Below are positions 36,568-44,875 of a stretch of DNA of 64,000 nucleotides, one piece after another. Below the pieces are notes generated by a model. The model saw only the letters and a list, made by a program, of their open reading frames with translations. It was not told the origin of the DNA and searched no databases. The translations under genes were made by a program, and so were the position numbers. Each line of letters opens with the position of its first letter. The stretch's first letter is position 1. The stretch covers positions 186,001 through 250,000 of the forward strand of contig NZ_QGGV01000002.1 in assembly GCF_003148765.1 (NCBI RefSeq), read 5' to 3'. Source of the DNA: Silicimonas algicola (lineage in GTDB: Bacteria > Pseudomonadota > Alphaproteobacteria > Rhodobacterales > Rhodobacteraceae).

Positions 36568-37575
36568 TCAGGCGGGTTCGCGCACCTCGACCATCTCGCG
36601 CAGCACATCGGCCGCGATCTCGAACGAGCGGATCCGCGCGGCGTGATCGTGGATCATGCCCGTCACCATCAGCTCGTCCGGCTGGAACGCCTCGACCAGA
36701 TCGCCGAGCTGACGCCGCACCGTCTCTCTCGACCCCGTCGCCGAGCAGGCCAACGCCCCCGCGACCTGCGCCTTGACCTCCTCCGGCAATGCCTCGACGG
36801 CGGCCAGATCGGGCGGCGGCAGCTTGCCGGGCTGGCCCGACCGCAGCCGCGCGAAGGAGAGGATCTGCGACGACCGCAGACGTTCGGCCTCGGCATCCGT
36901 GACAGCCGCGCAGACGCCCGCCGCCATCATGAACCACGGCCGGTCAAGCCACTTCGACGGGCGGAACATGCCGCGATAGGTCTCGGCCGCCTGTTCGAGA
37001 TAGCCCGGCGCGAAATGCGACGCGAAGGCATAGGGCAGCCCCAGATGCGCCGCGAGCTGCGCGCCATAAAGGCTCGAGCCGAGGATCCAGATCGGGACAT
37101 GCGTGCCCGTTCCCGGAAACGCCTGCACTTTTGCGCCTGCGTCGGCATCGCCCAGGTATCCCAGAAGCTCGATCACATCCTGCGGAAAGCTGTCCTCCTG
37201 CACCATGTGCCGCCTGAGCGCCCGCGCCGTCGCCATGTCCGTGCCAGGAGCGCGACCAAGGCCCAGGTCGATCCGCCCCGGATAAAGCGTCTCGAGCGTG
37301 CCGAACTGCTCGGCCACGACGAGAGGCGCGTGGTTCGGCAGCATGATCCCGCCCGCCCCGACGCGGATCGTCTTCGTTGCACCCGCGACATGACCGATCA
37401 CCACGGCGGTGGCCGCACTCGCGATGCCCGGCATGTTGTGATGCTCGGCCAGCCAGTAGCGGCGATAGCCCGCACGCTCGGCGGCGCGCGCCAGCTCGAC
37501 GGTGTTGGCGAGGGCCTCTGCCGCCGTATGTCCCTCGGGCACCGGCGACAGGTCGAGAAGCGAATAATGCTGCAT
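36568..37575 (-). CDS. LLM-class flavin-dependent oxidoreductase (luciferase-like)
   Basis: A 335-aa bacterial-luciferase-fold monooxygenase or reductase. N-terminal [30 protein letters not shown], the loop [23 protein letters not shown], and [10 protein letters not shown] are typical of the single-subunit LLM group 1 (YhbW/AlkM-like). It needs reduced FMN from a partner. It ends two bases from the QuiC1-type gene on the opposite strand and stands alone, so no pathway is implied. Confidence 0.9.
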   Translation of the reverse strand: MQHYSLLDLSPVPEGHTAAEALANTVELARAAERAGYRRYWLAEHHNMPGIASAATAVVIGHVAGATKTIRVGAGGIMLPNHAPLVVAEQFGTLETLYPGRIDLGLGRAPGTDMATARALRRHMVQEDSFPQDVIELLGYLGDADAGAKVQAFPGTGTHVPIWILGSSLYGAQLAAHLGLPYAFASHFAPGYLEQAAETYRGMFRPSKWLDRPWFMMAAGVCAAVTDAEAERLRSSQILSFARLRSGQPGKLPPPDLAAVEALPEEVKAQVAGALACSATGSRETVRRQLGDLVEAFQPDELMVTGMIHDHAARIRSFEIAADVLREMVEVREPA

Positions 37576-37690
37576 CTGGAATCTCCGTTCCCCCCAGACC
37601 TAGGGGCGGTGGCGCGCTCCGCCAAGGGCAACCCTGTCCATGCCCGCGCTTGACCCCGGATGCCCCATCCAATACTTACCCCGAAGCGAC

Positions 37691-37727
37691 GCGGGCGTTG
37701 TGTAATGGTAAGACCTCAGCCTTCCAA
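37691..37727 (+). pseudogene. 5' half of tRNA-Gly (anticodon TCC), cut in the anticodon loop
   Basis: GCGGGCG acceptor strand, D arm TGTGTAATGGTAAGAC, anticodon 5' stem TCAGC and loop CTTCCAA (TCC at 37723-37725) are intact. The 3' anticodon stem should read GCTGA but reads CCAGA, and no T arm or acceptor complement follows. The break coincides with the end of the anticodon loop, and an integrase gene starts 129 bases on. The gene was evidently split by integration or later rearrangement; the missing half is not found in this window. Confidence 0.75.
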
Positions 37728-37742
37728 CCAGATGTTGGGCCT

Positions 37743-37761
37743 TTCCAGATCGTTCCAGATC
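37743..37761 (+). repeat. short direct repeats beside the tRNA-Gly break
   Basis: TTCCAGATC occurs at 37743-37751 and at 37753-37761, a 10-base period, just inside the element and before the integrase gene. These could be arm-type integrase sites of an attachment region. Confidence 0.45.
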
Positions 37762-37855
37762 ATTCTAACTCATTATTTTTGTTGACATTGAACTTTCCGA
37801 TCGTGTCCCATCGGTTCGTACGATTTGCTATAGAAACCGACAAAAAGCCGACAAA

Positions 37856-38941
37856 ATGCCCAAGCTCACCGAGACCTTCGCGAGCAAGCTCTCGCAGGCC
37901 GATAAAGGTACGCAGAAGTACTGGGACAATGAGATCAAGGGTTTTGTCCTCTTTGTGGGGAAGCGATCGAAGACATGGTACTTCCAGCGGGATGTCGGCG
38001 GACGCACGCAGCGTGTCCTGATTGGACGCTATCCGATGATTTCTGCCGCGACCGCGAGACAGACAGCCCTTGGCTTCGCCCTTGAATGGGGCAGGGGGGC
38101 CGGCAAGGCGATCCAAGTGGGCGCGCCCACTCTCGAAAGTGCGATGGATGTCTATCTGGCTCGGACCAAACTGCGGTCTGAGGCACATCGCAGCGGTGTT
38201 CGCCAGCAGTTCGCGCTGCACCTGAAGGAATGGCTTAGCCTGCCGCTCGACGAGATCACAAAGCGAATGGTCGTAGCCAAACATCAATCGATGGCTAATA
38301 GGCCTTCTGCAGCCAACCACACGCTCAAATACTTTCGTACGGTCTGGAACCACGCTCGTCGCACCTCGGAGCTTCCAGAATGCCCAACTCTGGCCATTGA
38401 GTGGTTCGAGGAGCGACCGGAGGGTACGATCATAGAGGATTTGGTCCTTTGGCGCCGGACGATCGAAGCGCTGCCGAACCCTATCCACGTCACCTTCTAC
38501 GAGTTTCTTTTGTTCACTGGGCTCAGGAAAGCCGAAGCTCTGAAACTCGAGTGGAAACACGTCCACGAAGGCCGCCTTCACCTGCCTATAACCAAGAACG
38601 GACGAAGCTTTGATCTTCCAATCCTGCAAGTTCATCACGATATCCTCGCCCCTGTCCGCGGACTCCACCGCCGGTGGGTGTTTCCGGCCGCGAGAGGCCC
38701 GGAGGGCCGTCTGACGGGACCCAAACGTCTCAATTGGAGTCCTCATAGCCACCGCAGAACATTCGCGACCGTGGCCATGGAGGCTGGCGTCCTGGAGGAA
38801 GTCGTGGGTCGCCTCCTCAATCACACTCCGCTCTCGATCACCGGTCAAAGATACGTTCGACCTTCTCTCGATGCTTTGAGGCCGGCGATGAAGACAACCT
38901 GTAGCGAACTTGGCCGACGCAGCAACAGACCTGGAACCTGA
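37856..38941 (+). CDS. tyrosine recombinase / integrase
   Basis: A 361-aa integrase. An N-terminal DUF4102-like arm-binding region (about 1-85, NEIKGFVLFVGKRSKTWYFQRDVGGRTQRVLIGRYP) and a SAM-like core-binding part (about 90-185) precede the catalytic domain. The catalytic set is complete: Arg224 (TGLRKAEAL), Lys247 (PITKNG), His297 and Arg300 (SPHSHRRTF), His323 (LLNH) and Tyr333 (GQRYV). It lies next to the broken tRNA-Gly and should catalyse insertion and excision of the element to its right. Confidence 0.95.
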   Translation: MPKLTETFASKLSQADKGTQKYWDNEIKGFVLFVGKRSKTWYFQRDVGGRTQRVLIGRYPMISAATARQTALGFALEWGRGAGKAIQVGAPTLESAMDVYLARTKLRSEAHRSGVRQQFALHLKEWLSLPLDEITKRMVVAKHQSMANRPSAANHTLKYFRTVWNHARRTSELPECPTLAIEWFEERPEGTIIEDLVLWRRTIEALPNPIHVTFYEFLLFTGLRKAEALKLEWKHVHEGRLHLPITKNGRSFDLPILQVHHDILAPVRGLHRRWVFPAARGPEGRLTGPKRLNWSPHSHRRTFATVAMEAGVLEEVVGRLLNHTPLSITGQRYVRPSLDALRPAMKTTCSELGRRSNRPGT

Positions 38942-38946
38942 ACTCT

Positions 38947-39582
38947 ATGGATAAAGTTGCTCAACGAGAGTTGTGCGAATTCGCAACGCGTATTGTCGAC
39001 GGAATGGTCGATAGCCATCTCGTCAAGCATGGTCCAGAATGGATCCGTGCTTGGTATCAGCTCCGATTAAGCTGGTCCGAAACTGAGCCTGAATACGTTC
39101 TTCTCTCGCCGTGGCATCTTCGGGATTTCGCAAGACGCGCACAGACAGAACCAGACGTCTTTGACCTATGTTTGTTCGCCTCTGGCACGCGACTTCGAGC
39201 AGGAGTGCATGTACCTAAACCGCTTGGCCAAGTTGTTGCTTCATATCTGGAAAACCCAAGAACGCGTCCAAGAAGGAATCCCGGTCCAGGCCGAGATAGA
39301 AATTGGTCTCGCAACTTCATCATTTTCGCTCTTCTTGAGGAATTGATGCAGCAGCATGACGACCTGCCTGTGGGCAAAAATCGAGACCGATGGGGTATAC
39401 GCGGTAAGAAGACGCACCTAGCTGACATAGCTTCAAAGGGAATAAAGGAATCTCGTCTGCGGAATGTGGAGGCAACTGAGATACAGCGTGTCTGGGAAAA
39501 CACGGCGCTGCGAGCCGAGTATCGCGAGGTGATGAAACTGTTCTACCTGTCTTTGCTAGAGGATGAGCAGGTCAGAGTATAA
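38947..39582 (+). CDS. hypothetical protein of the integrative element
   Basis: A 211-aa soluble protein starting 5 bases after the integrase stop. I do not recognise a family. Features: an N-terminal helical part (about 1-75), a Pro/Arg-rich segment (RTRPRRNPGPGRDRNW, about 103-119), and a charged helical C-terminus. Codon use is more AT-rich than the host genes to the left, like the integrase. Its position suggests a role in element maintenance. Confidence 0.65.
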   Translation: MDKVAQRELCEFATRIVDGMVDSHLVKHGPEWIRAWYQLRLSWSETEPEYVLLSPWHLRDFARRAQTEPDVFDLCLFASGTRLRAGVHVPKPLGQVVASYLENPRTRPRRNPGPGRDRNWSRNFIIFALLEELMQQHDDLPVGKNRDRWGIRGKKTHLADIASKGIKESRLRNVEATEIQRVWENTALRAEYREVMKLFYLSLLEDEQVRV

Positions 39583-39676
39583 CGTCTCTTAAGATAGCGG
39601 CTTAACTTTGAGGACGGAAGCGTCTGCATTCGTGGAATATTGTCGAAAGACCTTGAACATCCACGAGGACCTGAGA

Positions 39677-39922
39677 ATGCAGACGATCAAAGCTGGAAGT
39701 CCATCGCCCGAGTTGGTGGATGAGAATGTCCTGCCCGAGAACATGAAGCCGAGTGAAGCTTCGCGGTACACCTGTATCCCGCAGTCCACGCTTGCAAAAC
39801 TTAGAATGAGCGCGAACCGCGGTCGAGGTCCACGCTTCGTTAAACTATCCGGCACAGTCATATATCGCCGCTCAGATCTCGATGCATGGATTGAGAAGAA
39901 CGTCGTCGAGGCGACGACGTAG
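39677..39922 (+). CDS. AlpA/excisionase-like helix-turn-helix protein
   Basis: An 81-aa DNA-binding protein. The ATG at 39677 follows a GAGGAC site. The HTH_17-type core is MKPSEASRYTCIPQSTLAKLRMSANRGRGPRFVKLSGTVIYRRSDLDAWIEKN (read in pieces), the standard excisionase/AlpA arrangement with a terminal DLDAWIE. It probably acts as a recombination directionality factor or as an activator of the replication module. Confidence 0.85.
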   Translation: MQTIKAGSPSPELVDENVLPENMKPSEASRYTCIPQSTLAKLRMSANRGRGPRFVKLSGTVIYRRSDLDAWIEKNVVEATT

Positions 39923-40024
39923 CTTTCAGTCGGATTTCGAGCACAGCGATTGCATGCGCGGCACAGCATTGTCGGCACTGCAAGCGCGAGCAACTGCCCG
40001 TCTCTCCAAGTAGGACTCTCCTGG

Positions 40025-42844
40025 ATGCGAGAAGAGCCCATGTTTCCCGCCAGACAGATCCGCTTCGCGCTCGGAGATGCGACGAATCTGGGGAAAGCCA
40101 AGAACCTGTCGGAACCCCTTCAGCATTTTATGAAGCGGTTCGAGACACCTGTTCCGACCTCCGAAAAATTCCACGATTACCTGACGTTCCATGACCGGAA
40201 GCAAGCGTTCCTGAAGGGCGTAGGCGGCTGGTTCATGCCCGCGCAGACCGAGACCGGCACCCGCAACAAGCGCGGCATCCAGCCGCGCGATCTTGTCACC
40301 ATGGACGTCGACTACGCGACCCCCGAGTTTCAAGAGAACCTGCTGGCCGGAAAGTTTGTGCCCGGCATTTGCCTCTTCGCCCACAGCAGCCGTCGCCACA
40401 CGCCCGAGAAGCCCCGGCTCCGGGTCATGGTCATCGCCGATTCACCGATCCCGCCCGAGCAATACCCTGCCGTCTGTCGCATCCTCTCGCAGATCGTCGA
40501 TCCAAACATGGAGCACATCGACAAGGTCTCCGCCCGGGTCGCCCAGATGATGTACATGCCGACCGTCTCATCGAACATGATCGAGCACTACGTCTTCTAC
40601 CAGCAGCCGGGTAAGCTGTTGGACTGGAAAGGGATGGTCGCGGACTGGGAGACCATCAACGGCACCGCCGGAGACCTCTCGAACCTGCCACGCTACAAGG
40701 GCGAGCAAGAGCTGCGCGAGTCAGCCGAGAAGGCGGAAGACCCTCTCCTGAAAGACAGCCCCATCGGCACCTTCTGCCGGGCCTACTCGATCACCGAGCT
40801 TGTCGAGGGCAAGAAGGGCGAGCCGGGCATCCTCGCGGACTACTACGAGGTCGTCGACTACCACGAAGGTATGGCAACAAGGCTGACCTATATCAAGGGC
40901 ACCACAACCAGCGGCGCCGTGGTCTACGACGACAAGTTCGTCTACTCGCACCATGGCTCTGATCCGGCTCAAGACCAGCTGATGAACGCCTACGATCTGG
41001 TCCGGTGCCATCTCTTCAACTCGGCCGACGACGAAGACGACACTCCGATGAAGGACCGGGAATCGGTCAAGGCCATGAACAAGTGGGCCGGGAGCCAGCC
41101 GGGCTATAACCTCCAGTCCGTCGAGGATCGCTACGACCTCAACACCATGTTCGAGGATGACGACGACCAGAGCTGGGTGCAGCAGGCGACCACGGATGAG
41201 ATCGCGGCCGAGCTGCTGGGCGAGGGCTATGCCCGGGTGATGGCGGCAGAGGCCAAGGCCAAGCGGGACTTCGTCTCGGACCTGCTGGGCTCCCCTGTCG
41301 AGGACACGGCCGAAGAGTTGCCAAGATACCAGCGTCAGCAGGCGGGAAAGCCGCCGGAGAACTGGGTCGCCACCGAGCTGGAACTGGGCCAAGACGGGTC
41401 GATAAAATCCACCCTCCACAACATCGCGACCATCATCACGAATGACCCGCGATTCTTCCGCAAGATCGCCTACAACGAGTTCGCCCAGAACGTCGTCCTT
41501 TTGGCGAGCATCAAGACCAAGAGCAAGACCATCCCGCCAGTTGTCTGCTCGGACACCGAGCGCGGGATGCTCTGGGTGGACTTCTATAACCTGAGCATCC
41601 GCGCCGTGATCGAAGCGCCGAACGGCCCCGGAAAGGCGGGCTACGGGTTCAAATCATCCGACCGCGACCTCGTCGGTGGCGTGGCACTGGCCGCTCGAAA
41701 CAATGCCTTTCACCCGATCAAGGAAAAGATCAGCCGATGGCGCTCGGCGGGCTGGGACGGGGTCGACCGAATCGGGACCTTCCTGCACCGCTTCGTCGGC
41801 TGCGAGCAGACAGAATACACGGCCATGGCCTTCCGGATGATGCTGATCGCCAGCATCGCCCGGATCGAGACCCCCGGGTGCAAGTTCGACTACGCCCTGA
41901 TCTTCGAGGGCAAGCAGGGCATCGGGAAGTCGACGCTCATCAAGGTCATCTATGGCTCGGACTACTTCGGCGAGATCGACTGCGATCTGAGCAACAGGCG
42001 CGAGGTCGCCGAGCAGACCTCCGGCAAGTGGGCCTTGGAGCTGCCCGAGCTGTCCTCTCTCCACAAAGCCGACCACAACGCCGCGAAGCAGTTCATGCGA
42101 CGGCAGGATGACGACGTCCGGGAAGCCTATGGCCGGGAGCTGACGCGCTTCCCCCGGCAGAACGTCATCTGGGGCACGACCAACGACTCCAAGTACCTCC
42201 GTGACCCCACGGGCAACCGCTCGTACTGGCCAGTCAGATGCGAGGTCAACAGCATCGACCTGCGCGGTGTGCTCGCCGAGCGCGATCAGCTCTGGGCGCA
42301 GGCCGTCCACGAGTACGACCAGATGCGACGCCAGTACAACGGCGATCTGCCCCTCACCCTGACCGGAGAGGCCCTGCGCGAGGCCAAGAGGCTTCAGGAG
42401 CGCGCCCGACAGAAAGAGATGTGGGAGAACTGGTCGGAAGCAGTCCTCGACTGGGCGACGCAGCCTGTCACCCTCGCGACGATCTTCCACGAGCAGGAGC
42501 GCGACACCGCCGAACTCATCGACCTTCCGGGCGGCCTCTCGGAGGACACGCTGGTCCAGCGTGTCGCCTTCGCTCAGGAACACGCTTTTGAAGCGGCGCT
42601 CGGTCTCCGTAAAAGTCCTTTGACGAACAACATCATGGACTCGGCATGGGAGAAGGTTGTCTCGCACCTTGTCGAGCAAGGTTTCATCCACGGCGACACC
42701 AGACCCTACGTCGGCGGAAAGAGACGTCGCTGGGTAATTTTTCCTGCCGTGACCAAGGAAGACCTGAAACGCGGCTTTACCTCTACGGGCGAGGCGGAGC
42801 CCACCCGGAATGATATGACCCCGAACCCAGAGGACCTGTTGTGA
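40025..42844 (+). CDS. primase-helicase fusion of the virulence-associated E (VapE) type
   Basis: About 939 aa (ATG 40025; 40040 is an alternative). The N-terminal third looks like an archaeo-eukaryotic-type primase: LVTMDVDYATPEF (acidic pair) then LFAHSSRRHTPEKPRLRVMV, a pattern seen in plasmid and phage primases. The C-terminal third is a VapE ATPase: AFHPIKEKISRWRSAGWDGVDR, Walker A FEGKQGIGKST (about 626-636), Walker B region WALELPEL, the sensor NVIWGTTND, and the Arg-finger region DPTGNRSYWPVR. A charged linker of about 150 residues joins them. Such proteins replicate phage satellites and integrative plasmids. Its last bases overlap the start of the decayed methylase (GTGA). Confidence 0.9.
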   Translation: MREEPMFPARQIRFALGDATNLGKAKNLSEPLQHFMKRFETPVPTSEKFHDYLTFHDRKQAFLKGVGGWFMPAQTETGTRNKRGIQPRDLVTMDVDYATPEFQENLLAGKFVPGICLFAHSSRRHTPEKPRLRVMVIADSPIPPEQYPAVCRILSQIVDPNMEHIDKVSARVAQMMYMPTVSSNMIEHYVFYQQPGKLLDWKGMVADWETINGTAGDLSNLPRYKGEQELRESAEKAEDPLLKDSPIGTFCRAYSITELVEGKKGEPGILADYYEVVDYHEGMATRLTYIKGTTTSGAVVYDDKFVYSHHGSDPAQDQLMNAYDLVRCHLFNSADDEDDTPMKDRESVKAMNKWAGSQPGYNLQSVEDRYDLNTMFEDDDDQSWVQQATTDEIAAELLGEGYARVMAAEAKAKRDFVSDLLGSPVEDTAEELPRYQRQQAGKPPENWVATELELGQDGSIKSTLHNIATIITNDPRFFRKIAYNEFAQNVVLLASIKTKSKTIPPVVCSDTERGMLWVDFYNLSIRAVIEAPNGPGKAGYGFKSSDRDLVGGVALAARNNAFHPIKEKISRWRSAGWDGVDRIGTFLHRFVGCEQTEYTAMAFRMMLIASIARIETPGCKFDYALIFEGKQGIGKSTLIKVIYGSDYFGEIDCDLSNRREVAEQTSGKWALELPELSSLHKADHNAAKQFMRRQDDDVREAYGRELTRFPRQNVIWGTTNDSKYLRDPTGNRSYWPVRCEVNSIDLRGVLAERDQLWAQAVHEYDQMRRQYNGDLPLTLTGEALREAKRLQERARQKEMWENWSEAVLDWATQPVTLATIFHEQERDTAELIDLPGGLSEDTLVQRVAFAQEHAFEAALGLRKSPLTNNIMDSAWEKVVSHLVEQGFIHGDTRPYVGGKRRRWVIFPAVTKEDLKRGFTSTGEAEPTRNDMTPNPEDLL

Positions 42845-43365
42845 GCGCCTACGAGGCAGCCGGGAAGTCCGACGACTGGTTCACCCCGGCCCACCTCTTC
42901 GACGCCCTCGGGGAAGAGTTCGATCTGGATGTGGCCGCTGACCAGTTCAGCCCTCTTCATGGGCCTTGCGACTGTCGGATTTACCGAGACAGCCTGGAGA
43001 CAGCCTAGAGACAGGCTGGCACGGCTTCATCTGGATGAACCCGCCGTTCGGGCACCAGAAGACCAAGGTCGCGTGGCTGACGAAGTTCTTCGAGCACGGC
43101 AATGGGATCGCCTCGTGCCGACAGGACCTCGGCCCTGTGGTGACAGGAGTTCGCGCCCCGGGCCGACCTGATCTGCTTCGTCTCGCCAAAGATTAAGATC
43201 GAGCGCCCGGACGGCTCGCCCGGCGAGAGCCCCGGGACCGGCACCGCGCTGTTGGCCGTGGGTGAGCGCGGCCGCCGCGCCCTGATCCGGGTCGTAGCCC
43301 CGCACTTCGTCGCGGGCGCCATCCTGCTCGATGGCCGGATCGGTGGGACCGTCCCCATCTTGTAG
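42841..43365 (+). pseudogene. decayed phage-type DNA N6-adenine methyltransferase (Dam)
   Basis: Three frames together spell a phage Dam-type methylase: frame 1 KSDDWFTPAHLFDALGEEFDLDVAA (42871-42950), frame 2 WHGFIWMNPPFGHQKTKVAWLTKFFEHGNGIA (catalytic NPPF, about 43020-43110), frame 3 ADLICFVSPKIKIERPDG and GTGTALLAVGERGRR (43160-43280). A near-duplication of GACAGCCTGGA at about 42990-43013 introduces the first shift and a stop. At least two frameshifts and further stops (43364-43366, 43474-43476) mean it cannot make an active enzyme. Confidence 0.8.
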
Positions 43366-43503
43366 TGGGCGAGGGGGCTGACCGTCGACGACTTCCACAA
43401 GCGCGCCCTGCACAGGGGCTGGAAGGTCCAGATGCCAGACGACTTTCGCTACACCCATGCCCTCTGGTCGCTCTAGGACCGGAACGCGCCCGCCGAGGTA
43501 GTC

Positions 43504-43926
43504 GTGAAGGGCTACGCCGTCTGTGCCGTCTGCGGGGCAGGGGAGAGCCAGCTGATCGACGAGATGTGCTCTGCCGGGCCGCAGCAGCGCATCCAGATCT
43601 GCGGCGGCCGCGACTATAACAACTGGGACCGGGTGCAGGAGGTCATGGCCCCTTTCCGAGATCGGGACGTCTTCATCATCCAAGGCGGGGCGCGCGGCGC
43701 CGACTTTCTCGGGAAGGTCTGGGCCGTGCTGTACGCCGCCGGGCATCGTGAGTTCCGGGCCGCGTGGAAGACGCAGGGACGCTCTGCGGGGGCCCGGAGA
43801 AATACCGAGATGCTTGTTGTGGGGAAACCGACGCTCGTCATCGCCTTCCCCGGGGGCCCCGGGACCGCAGACATGATCTACCAGAGCATCGGCAAGAAAG
43901 TCCCTGTGAGGGAGATTTCCCCCTGA
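43504..43926 (+). CDS. SLOG/DUF2493-family protein
   Basis: A 140-aa protein with a GTG start. An N-terminal segment (YAVCAVCGAGESQLIDEMC) holds several cysteines, and residues about 28-138 are a Rossmann-like SLOG domain: IQICGGRDYNNW, FIIQGGARGADFLG (phosphate loop) and ARRNTEMLVVGKPTLVIAFPGGPGTADMI. SLOG proteins bind nucleotide ligands; DUF2493 members are frequent in phages and mobile elements but their substrate is not settled. It lies between the decayed methylase and the repeat region. Confidence 0.85.
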   Translation: MKGYAVCAVCGAGESQLIDEMCSAGPQQRIQICGGRDYNNWDRVQEVMAPFRDRDVFIIQGGARGADFLGKVWAVLYAAGHREFRAAWKTQGRSAGARRNTEMLVVGKPTLVIAFPGGPGTADMIYQSIGKKVPVREISP

Positions 43927-43930
43927 GAGC

Positions 43931-44378
43931 GATCCCCCACAGAAGGGGGGTCCGTGTGGGGGATTTGTGGGGGATCTGAGAAATCAGGTCCTCTTTTTTT
44001 GGGACGGGGTGGGACGGGCCCCCTATGCTCTGAAAGCCCTTATTTATAAGGTCCGGGACGGGGTGGGACGGCCGGGACGGGGGTCAGGGCAACTTTTGGC
44101 GTCCCGACGAAGACAGGGCTCCCCGAGGGCCCCCACAGCGATGGGGCAGGCCCCTATTCCACTTTTCGCTGGAAGCCAGCACTTAACCCTCTTACCCCCG
44201 TCCCATAGATTTGGAGTAGTATAAGTAGTTGAAAATAAAGGGGGAAATGCTGGGACGGCCCCCCCGTCCCACCCCCGTCCCACCCCGTCCCATTTCTCAG
44301 GGATGCTGTGGGGAATTTCTGGGGGAGGTATGCTGGGTGTAGGAAGCCGAGGGTCATTGTGGGGGAGCTGTGGGGGAA
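43931..44378. repeat. G-rich repeat region, candidate replication origin of the element
   Basis: Two repeat families occur here. GGGACGGGGTGGGACGG (17 bp) is present without mismatch at 44001-44017 and 44055-44071 and inverted at 44275-44291. Its core GGGACG occurs six times on the plus strand (44001, 44011, 44055, 44065, 44074, 44252) and five times on the minus strand (44100, 44199, 44265, 44276, 44286). TGTGGGGGA occurs at 43955, 43966, 44358 and 44369, and inverted at 43931-43941. AT-rich stretches lie between (44041-44049, 44215-44240). No gene is seen. Iterated sites beside a primase-helicase gene suggest an origin. Confidence 0.7.
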
Positions 44379-44875
44379 ATCCCCAGAAATAGGTCTGTCA
44401 TGCTGACATATCCGAAAAATTGGCGAGATCCGGGGCTCAGCGCAACCCCCGGAGGCCCCCACCCATTAGGAAGGACCCAAGCGACCTGCTCGCAACGCTG
44501 TTTTTCTGCTCACTGGCAGAGATGGGTGCTACCTTCCGGGCCTGCGACATGCCGAAAGCGAACGACACTGACGGCCGGCATCATGGAACTGTTTGCACGG
44601 CAGGAGCGAGAGCCGATCACTGGCGAATTGAGGAAGCACTAGAGCTGTAAAAGCCCGCGATGCGGCCGGGCGAGAAGTGGCAGGCCTTGAACGTCCGAAG
44701 CCTCTTTGACCGGTTCCGACATATTGGTCGTTTCCGGTCCCGGCTGGGTTGTTAGCGAGCACCATCTTGGAGCGGATTGCTTTCGTGCCCGCCGAATGGG
44801 CATGGGCACGCGCAGACATCCGCTACGGCGTCACCAGGTTCGTCAAAGAACTATCACGCCGCTCCGGACGTTACC
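44379..44875. other. 497-base stretch without a clear gene
   Basis: Short open frames exist on both strands but lack ribosome sites and recognisable similarity. The region separates the integrative element from the aldehyde dehydrogenase gene, so the right end of the element may lie here. I found no copy of the tRNA-Gly sequence. Confidence 0.4.

Noticed and set aside
34586-36937. 783-codon minus-strand open frame over the dehydratase gene
   Set aside because: It is antisense to the QuiC1-type gene, whose domains and overlaps with neighbours are clear.
43364-43476. In-frame TAG codons read as recoded sense codons in the methylase region
   Set aside because: The same region also needs frameshifts to be read, so decay is simpler than stop-codon recoding.
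44001-44291. G-rich repeats as a CRISPR array
   Set aside because: Spacing is irregular, copies lie on both strands, and no cas genes are near.
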